From an uncultured Lachnospiraceae bacterium (GTDB lineage: Bacteria; Bacillota; Clostridia; Lachnospirales; Lachnospiraceae): a DNA stretch of 7,961 bases. The notes below the pieces were generated by a model. It did no database searches and was not told the DNA's origin. It worked only from the letters and a program-made list of their open reading frames with translations. Position numbers and translations under genes: made by a program. Numbering within the stretch: the first letter of the stretch is position 1; every line of letters begins with the position of its first letter. Of the stretch, positions 4,804-7,961 are shown one piece after another. The stretch covers positions 1-7,961 of the forward strand of contig CACXEL010000053.1 of assembly GCA_902766655.1 (NCBI GenBank), written 5' to 3'.

Positions 4804-6993
4804 TCAGATTCCGTTCACCGCGTTCTTGCCGGCGAGGTAGCCGTAGTAGAGGGCCATGCCGTGGGACACACCCTTGAGGGTGATCGGGTACTCGTGGGCA
4901 AAACGGTTGCCCTGGTTGTTGCCGGCGCAGTAGAGGCCGGGGATGATGTTGCGGTCGGCGTCGAAGGTGTGGCAGTCCTCGTCGGACTCCAGGCCACCGC
5001 AGATGACCAGCAGGAGAGCCGTGCTGAACTTGTCGGCGTAGAAGGGGGCCTTCTCCAGCTTGAACATGCGGCTGGCCGTCTTGCCGAAGTCGAGGTCCTC
5101 GCCCTTGTCGCAGAGCTCGTTGTAGCGCTCGATGGAAGCCAGGGCCGTCTTCTGGGCCGCCGGGTCATCCGGATACAGGATCGCCACCAGGTCCTCCAGC
5201 GTATCCGCCGTGACGCAGCGTCCGTCCGCGATGGCGGCCTCAAGCTGATAAGGACTCTTGTAATTGCGGTAGGTCGCGTTGTTCTTCGGGCCTTCCTCCG
5301 CGGAGGCGTAGTCCTCGTAGTAGCAGGCGCCACCGTGCTCAGCCGGCATGAAGGGCAGCTGCTCCGGCCAGCCCGCATCGAAGATCTGCCAGGAGGACAT
5401 GTCCTTCAGAAGCTCGATCTGGTTCTCGATCTGCTGGCCCGGCAGGTCCTCATTCATGAAGCGCTTGCCGTTCATATCCAGGTTCAGGAAACCGGCGATG
5501 CCCATAACGCCGACGCCGGAGAGATCCGCGCCGCCGCCCATGTGGTGGATCATCGGCGCGTGGTCCTCCTGGACGTTGGCGCCGGCCCACATGCCGAGCT
5601 TAATGCCGTCGCCGTTGTTGGTCATATTGCCCTCCACATCCACGTTGGTGAAGAGGCGCATGATGTTGTGCTCGATGACGTCCGGCGTGAAATGCTTCAC
5701 CATGGCGTCATTCTGCGAATAGTCGCCGCAGCAGAGGATGACGCCCTTGGAGGCCTTGACCTTGATGTAGGTGTTGTCCTCGGCCTTGCGGATGTAGGCG
5801 CCGGTGCAGCGGCCGTTCTCCATGATCAGCTTCTCGGCGAAGCAGCCGTAGCGGGCGTCCACGTTGCCGGTGGCGATGGCGGCGTCCATGTTGCAGTTCA
5901 GGTTCACAGCCTGGTTGGGCAGGAACTCGACGGAGGTCGGGTAGCAGGGGAACTGCTCATTCTCCACCTTGTAGGCCTCCGGAAGCGGATGGAAGATGGG
6001 GATGATGAAGTTGCCCGCATTTTCATCCGGGATGTCGGCGCGGGTGGACTCGGCGTAGTAGAGGTCCTTGTTGGGCTCCACATACCAGTCGAAAACTTCG
6101 CCGATGTTGTTGAGATACCTGCGGACGATGGCTTCCTTGACCTTGTAGCTGGATTCCTCCATGTGGAAGCGCACCATCTCGTTGATTTCCTTCTGGGTGT
6201 AGATATTGCGTCCCCACCTGGCCTGGACGTTGCCGTTGATGACGGCGAACTCGCCGGACCGGCACTGGGGGCCGTTGCCCTTCTCCACCGCGAAGACCTT
6301 GGCGCCCTCCTCGGCCGCGCTCCTGGCTGCCGAGACACCGGCCAGGCCAAGGCCGATGACCAGGACTTCCGTCTCTGCCTCCTCGGTCACGTCGCTGTCG
6401 GAGATCTCCGGGGCTTCGCCGAGCCAGTCATCGTCGGAGGCGGCTGCAGCGCCGGCCCCTTCGGCTGCGGCGGCCTTTGTGCCGTTCGCCTGGGCAATAC
6501 AGTCGTCCAGCGCAGTCTTCACCGCGTTGGTGGTCAGCGTGGCGCCAGAGACGCCGTCGATATCGCTGCCCTGGGCCTCGAGGCACTGGGCGATCAGTTC
6601 ATCCGCGGCCACGCCGCCGATGGATTCGGTCTCCTCGGAGACATCCAGCTCGATGGCCGTGATGGAGGTCTCGTCGAAGGTCGCCGTGACGGTCACCTTG
6701 CCGAGGCCCTGGGCCGAAGCCGTGTAGGTGCCCGGCGTGTAGGATCCGCTGCCGACGGCTTCATTTACGGTTTCCACGACTTCCTCGGAGACGGCCGCCG
6801 CCGTTGGCTCCGCAGCTGCGCTCTCGACTGCTTCCGCCGCGGCATCTGCCGCCTTCCCGGCGACTGCTTCCGTGCCCGCAGAGCCGGTCCGCGAGAACTC
6901 GAAGCCTTCGAGTATGCCCACTGCGGCCATGCTGGCCGCTCCGGCTGCCATACCCTTCAGAAAGTCGCGCCTTGATATTTCCTTGCTTGCCAT
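4804..6993 (-). CDS. Tat-exported FMN/FAD flavoprotein, fumarate-reductase-like superfamily, substrate unknown
   Basis: This 729-residue protein begins with a twin-arginine signal: SRRDFLKG at 7-14, then a hydrophobic stretch to about residue 28. There is no lipobox cysteine, so it should be soluble or loosely attached outside the cell membrane. After an Ala/Glu-rich linker (about 41-82) comes an FMN-binding domain (about 84-168) with DGVSGAT at 146-152, so T152 is the predicted covalent FMN site. A second low-complexity acidic linker (about 169-208) leads to an FAD-binding reductase domain (209-729) with dinucleotide motif VIGLGLAGVSAARSA (212-226), NNGDGIKLGMWAGA (459-472), and a C-terminal FAD segment IPGLYCAGNNQGN (684-696). 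The layout resembles urocanate and fumarate reductases of anaerobes. By eye alignment with Shewanella fumarate reductase, however, the key catalytic arginine and the substrate-binding His/Arg positions are not conserved (G519, V663, T706 region), so fumarate is unlikely. Adjacent tatAC and rnf genes suggest export by Tat and electron supply from Rnf. The start at 6993 has AAGGAAGGAG six bases upstream. Confidence 0.92.
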   Translation of the reverse strand: MASKEISRRDFLKGMAAGAASMAAVGILEGFEFSRTGSAGTEAVAGKAADAAAEAVESAAAEPTAAAVSEEVVETVNEAVGSGSYTPGTYTASAQGLGKVTVTATFDETSITAIELDVSEETESIGGVAADELIAQCLEAQGSDIDGVSGATLTTNAVKTALDDCIAQANGTKAAAAEGAGAAAASDDDWLGEAPEISDSDVTEEAETEVLVIGLGLAGVSAARSAAEEGAKVFAVEKGNGPQCRSGEFAVINGNVQARWGRNIYTQKEINEMVRFHMEESSYKVKEAIVRRYLNNIGEVFDWYVEPNKDLYYAESTRADIPDENAGNFIIPIFHPLPEAYKVENEQFPCYPTSVEFLPNQAVNLNCNMDAAIATGNVDARYGCFAEKLIMENGRCTGAYIRKAEDNTYIKVKASKGVILCCGDYSQNDAMVKHFTPDVIEHNIMRLFTNVDVEGNMTNNGDGIKLGMWAGANVQEDHAPMIHHMGGGADLSGVGVMGIAGFLNLDMNGKRFMNEDLPGQQIENQIELLKDMSSWQIFDAGWPEQLPFMPAEHGGACYYEDYASAEEGPKNNATYRNYKSPYQLEAAIADGRCVTADTLEDLVAILYPDDPAAQKTALASIERYNELCDKGEDLDFGKTASRMFKLEKAPFYADKFSTALLLVICGGLESDEDCHTFDADRNIIPGLYCAGNNQGNRFAHEYPITLKGVSHGMALYYGYLAGKNAVNGI

Positions 6994-6999
6994 TCTGGT

Positions 7000-7009
7000 C
7001 TCCTTCCTT
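7000..7009 (-). promoter_or_regulatory. Ribosome binding site of the flavoprotein gene
   Basis: The minus strand reads AAGGAAGGAG, then ACCAGA, then the ATG at 6993. The strong site directly before a start that yields a full Tat signal peptide settles the start codon. Confidence 0.8.
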
Positions 7010-7020
7010 ATAAAGTGCTG

Positions 7021-7063
7021 CAGGCTTTTCCTCCTGCCGCCGGGCGGCAGTTGACGAAGCCTG
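7021..7063 (-). promoter_or_regulatory. Two-tier inverted repeat in the leader of the flavoprotein gene
   Basis: The inner palindrome at 7034-7050 is CTGCCGCC, one central base, GGCGGCAG; a folded RNA could form a 7-bp GC-rich stem with a 3-nt loop. An outer perfect 7-bp pair, CAGGCTT (7021-7027) and AAGCCTG (7057-7063), encloses it with six unpaired bases on each side. No T-run follows on the minus strand, so it is not a standard intrinsic terminator. It may be an RNA stability or processing element, an attenuator, or a protein-binding palindrome between tatC and the flavoprotein gene. Confidence 0.6.
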
Positions 7064-7079
7064 TATGAAAAAGCTGCTG

Positions 7080-7886
7080 TTAGTCACGGGTTCCTTGTGT
7101 GGCTTCCTTCTCCTTCTCCGCCTTATTCCGCTTCCGGACCAGACGGCTCAGGAAAATGGAGACCTGGTAGAGCGCGATCATAGGTACGGCGACCATGACC
7201 TGGGAGACCACGTCCGGAGGCGTGATCAGCGCAGCCACCAGGAAAATGACGACAATGGCCACCTTGCGCCCCTTGACGAGCCACTCCGCCCGGAGGATAC
7301 CGAGCCGGGTGAGGATCACGGACGCCATCGGCATCTCGAAGACGATGCCGAAGATGATGAAGACTGTCATCAGAAAGTTGATATATTCCTTAATGCTGAT
7401 GGAATCCGTGACCTCAATCCCGTCACTGAACTGGATCAGGAAATTCAGCATAAAAGGCATGGTGATAAAATACGCGAAGGCGACGCCGATCAGAAAGCAG
7501 ATGCCCCCGAAGACGAGTGCCAGCGCGAAGAAGACCTGCTCGGTCCGCTTCATCCCCGGTACGCAGAAGGCGTATATCTCGAAGGCGATCACCGGGGAAG
7601 CGATGACCAGCCCGCCGATCAGCGAGATGGAAAAGTAGACGAGCAGCAGCTCCTGCGGGGACAGGTATACGAAGGTATAGTTGTACCTGGTCCCCAGGTC
7701 CATCAGGGTCGTCACGATCTGCGGCGAGAAATAAAGACACAGCAGAACGCCGGCGACGAAGAAGACCAGCATGACGGCCACGCGGTTGCGCATCTCCTTG
7801 AGGTGGCCGGTCAACGGCATGCTCCCGTCGCCCGCCGCCTTCTTTCCGCCCGCCGCAGCCTTGTCCTGAGTCTTACTGCTTTTCAT
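7080..7886 (-). CDS. tatC: TatC, twin-arginine translocase receptor subunit
   Basis: TatC recognises twin-arginine signal peptides and, with TatA, moves folded cofactor-loaded proteins across the membrane. The protein is 268 residues with about six membrane helices. Family signatures are present: HLKEMRNRV (28-36) in the N-terminal signal-peptide binding region, SPQE with E79, FEMP with E184, and ITPPDVVSQ (221-229) followed by VPMIALYQVSIFL. The last position of the usual LYE motif is Gln here. The C-terminus is a short charged cytoplasmic tail. I chose ATG 7886, which overlaps the tatA stop by 14 bases; the open frame reaches another ATG at 7916, which would add an MRTRRRRARP extension. AAGGAGGA lies 14 bases before 7886, a long spacing, so the exact start is less sure than the gene. 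The likely export substrate, the twin-arginine flavoprotein, is the next gene. Confidence 0.95.
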   Translation of the reverse strand: MKSSKTQDKAAAGGKKAAGDGSMPLTGHLKEMRNRVAVMLVFFVAGVLLCLYFSPQIVTTLMDLGTRYNYTFVYLSPQELLLVYFSISLIGGLVIASPVIAFEIYAFCVPGMKRTEQVFFALALVFGGICFLIGVAFAYFITMPFMLNFLIQFSDGIEVTDSISIKEYINFLMTVFIIFGIVFEMPMASVILTRLGILRAEWLVKGRKVAIVVIFLVAALITPPDVVSQVMVAVPMIALYQVSIFLSRLVRKRNKAEKEKEATQGTRD

Positions 7887-7961
7887 CGGGCGTGCTCTTC
7901 TCCTCCTTGTCCGCATCGGCTTCCATTCCCTCGCGGAAGCCCTTCACGCTCTTGCCGAACA
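7873..7961 (-). CDS. tatA: TatA-type translocase pore subunit (C-terminal end only, runs off right edge)
   Basis: The last 28 codons of a gene entering from the right edge read FGKSVKGFREGMEADADK and then a charged tail ending DEKQ, with the TAA stop at 7873-7875. The Phe-Gly-Lys-Ser...Phe-Arg-Glu-Gly pattern and acidic/basic tail match the end of the amphipathic helix and the C-terminal tail of TatA/TatE proteins. The N-terminal membrane helix lies outside the window. The stop overlaps the tatC start by 14 bases (ATGAAAAGCAGTAA), which implies coupled translation and supports the identification. TatB cannot be strictly excluded from this fragment, but two-component TatA-TatC systems are the rule in Gram-positive bacteria. 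Confidence 0.8.
   Translation of the reverse strand, partial: FGKSVKGFREGMEADADKEEKSTPDEKQ

Noticed and set aside
4861..6975. 704-codon open frame on the plus strand
   Set aside because: It is antisense to the flavoprotein gene, with low-complexity Val/Gly/Asp/Leu composition and no ribosome binding site or domain. It is a shadow of codon bias.
7887..7916. Longer tatC start at ATG 7916 adding an Arg-rich extension
   Set aside because: The upstream site has only a weak ribosome binding sequence. The extension is an out-of-frame reading of the tatA tail, and ATG 7886 gives the normal TatC N-terminus and a typical overlap.

Overview
This window is one end-to-end block of minus-strand genes, so transcription runs from the right edge (base 7961) to the left edge (base 1). 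In that order it holds: the 3' end of a tatA gene, tatC, a Tat-exported FMN/FAD flavoprotein of the fumarate-reductase-like superfamily, then rnfC, a fused rnfD-rnfG, rnfE, rnfA and the 5' part of rnfB. The rnf order (C-D-G-E-A-B) is the usual one in anaerobic Clostridia. No RNA genes, mobile elements, CRISPR arrays or phage genes were seen.

The organism is most likely a GC-rich anaerobic bacterium of the Clostridia (Lachnospiraceae-like). The reasons are the clostridial rnf order, strong AAGGAGG-type ribosome binding sites before almost every gene, and a Tat-exported flavin reductase of a type common in gut anaerobes. A Coriobacteriia host (Eggerthella-like) is the main alternative, given the high G+C. 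The window alone cannot settle this.

Layout by region (left to right): 1-377 partial rnfB; 378-418 spacer filled by a 14-bp tandem repeat; 419-1000 rnfA; 1002-1685 rnfE; 1699-3357 rnfDG fusion; 3358-4701 rnfC; 4702-4803 an A/T-rich gap; 4804-6993 flavoprotein; 6994-7079 leader with a two-part inverted repeat; 7080-7886 tatC; 7873-7961 end of tatA. The junctions inside rnf are extremely tight (0 to 13 nt), apart from the 41-nt rnfA-rnfB spacer.

A working model (inference): Rnf moves electrons between reduced ferredoxin and NAD+ and couples this to ion transport. Its covalent FMN groups lie on the outer side of the membrane, in RnfD and in the RnfG domain. The flavoprotein has its own covalent-FMN domain followed by an FAD reductase domain, and is exported folded by the adjacent TatAC. 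The cluster may therefore be an extracytosolic respiratory branch in which RnfG FMN passes electrons to the exported FMN/FAD reductase and on to an unknown organic acceptor. The reductase lacks the catalytic residues that define fumarate reductases, so its substrate is open. The most unusual structural point is the single-polypeptide RnfD-RnfG fusion with a charged Ala/Lys/Glu linker.
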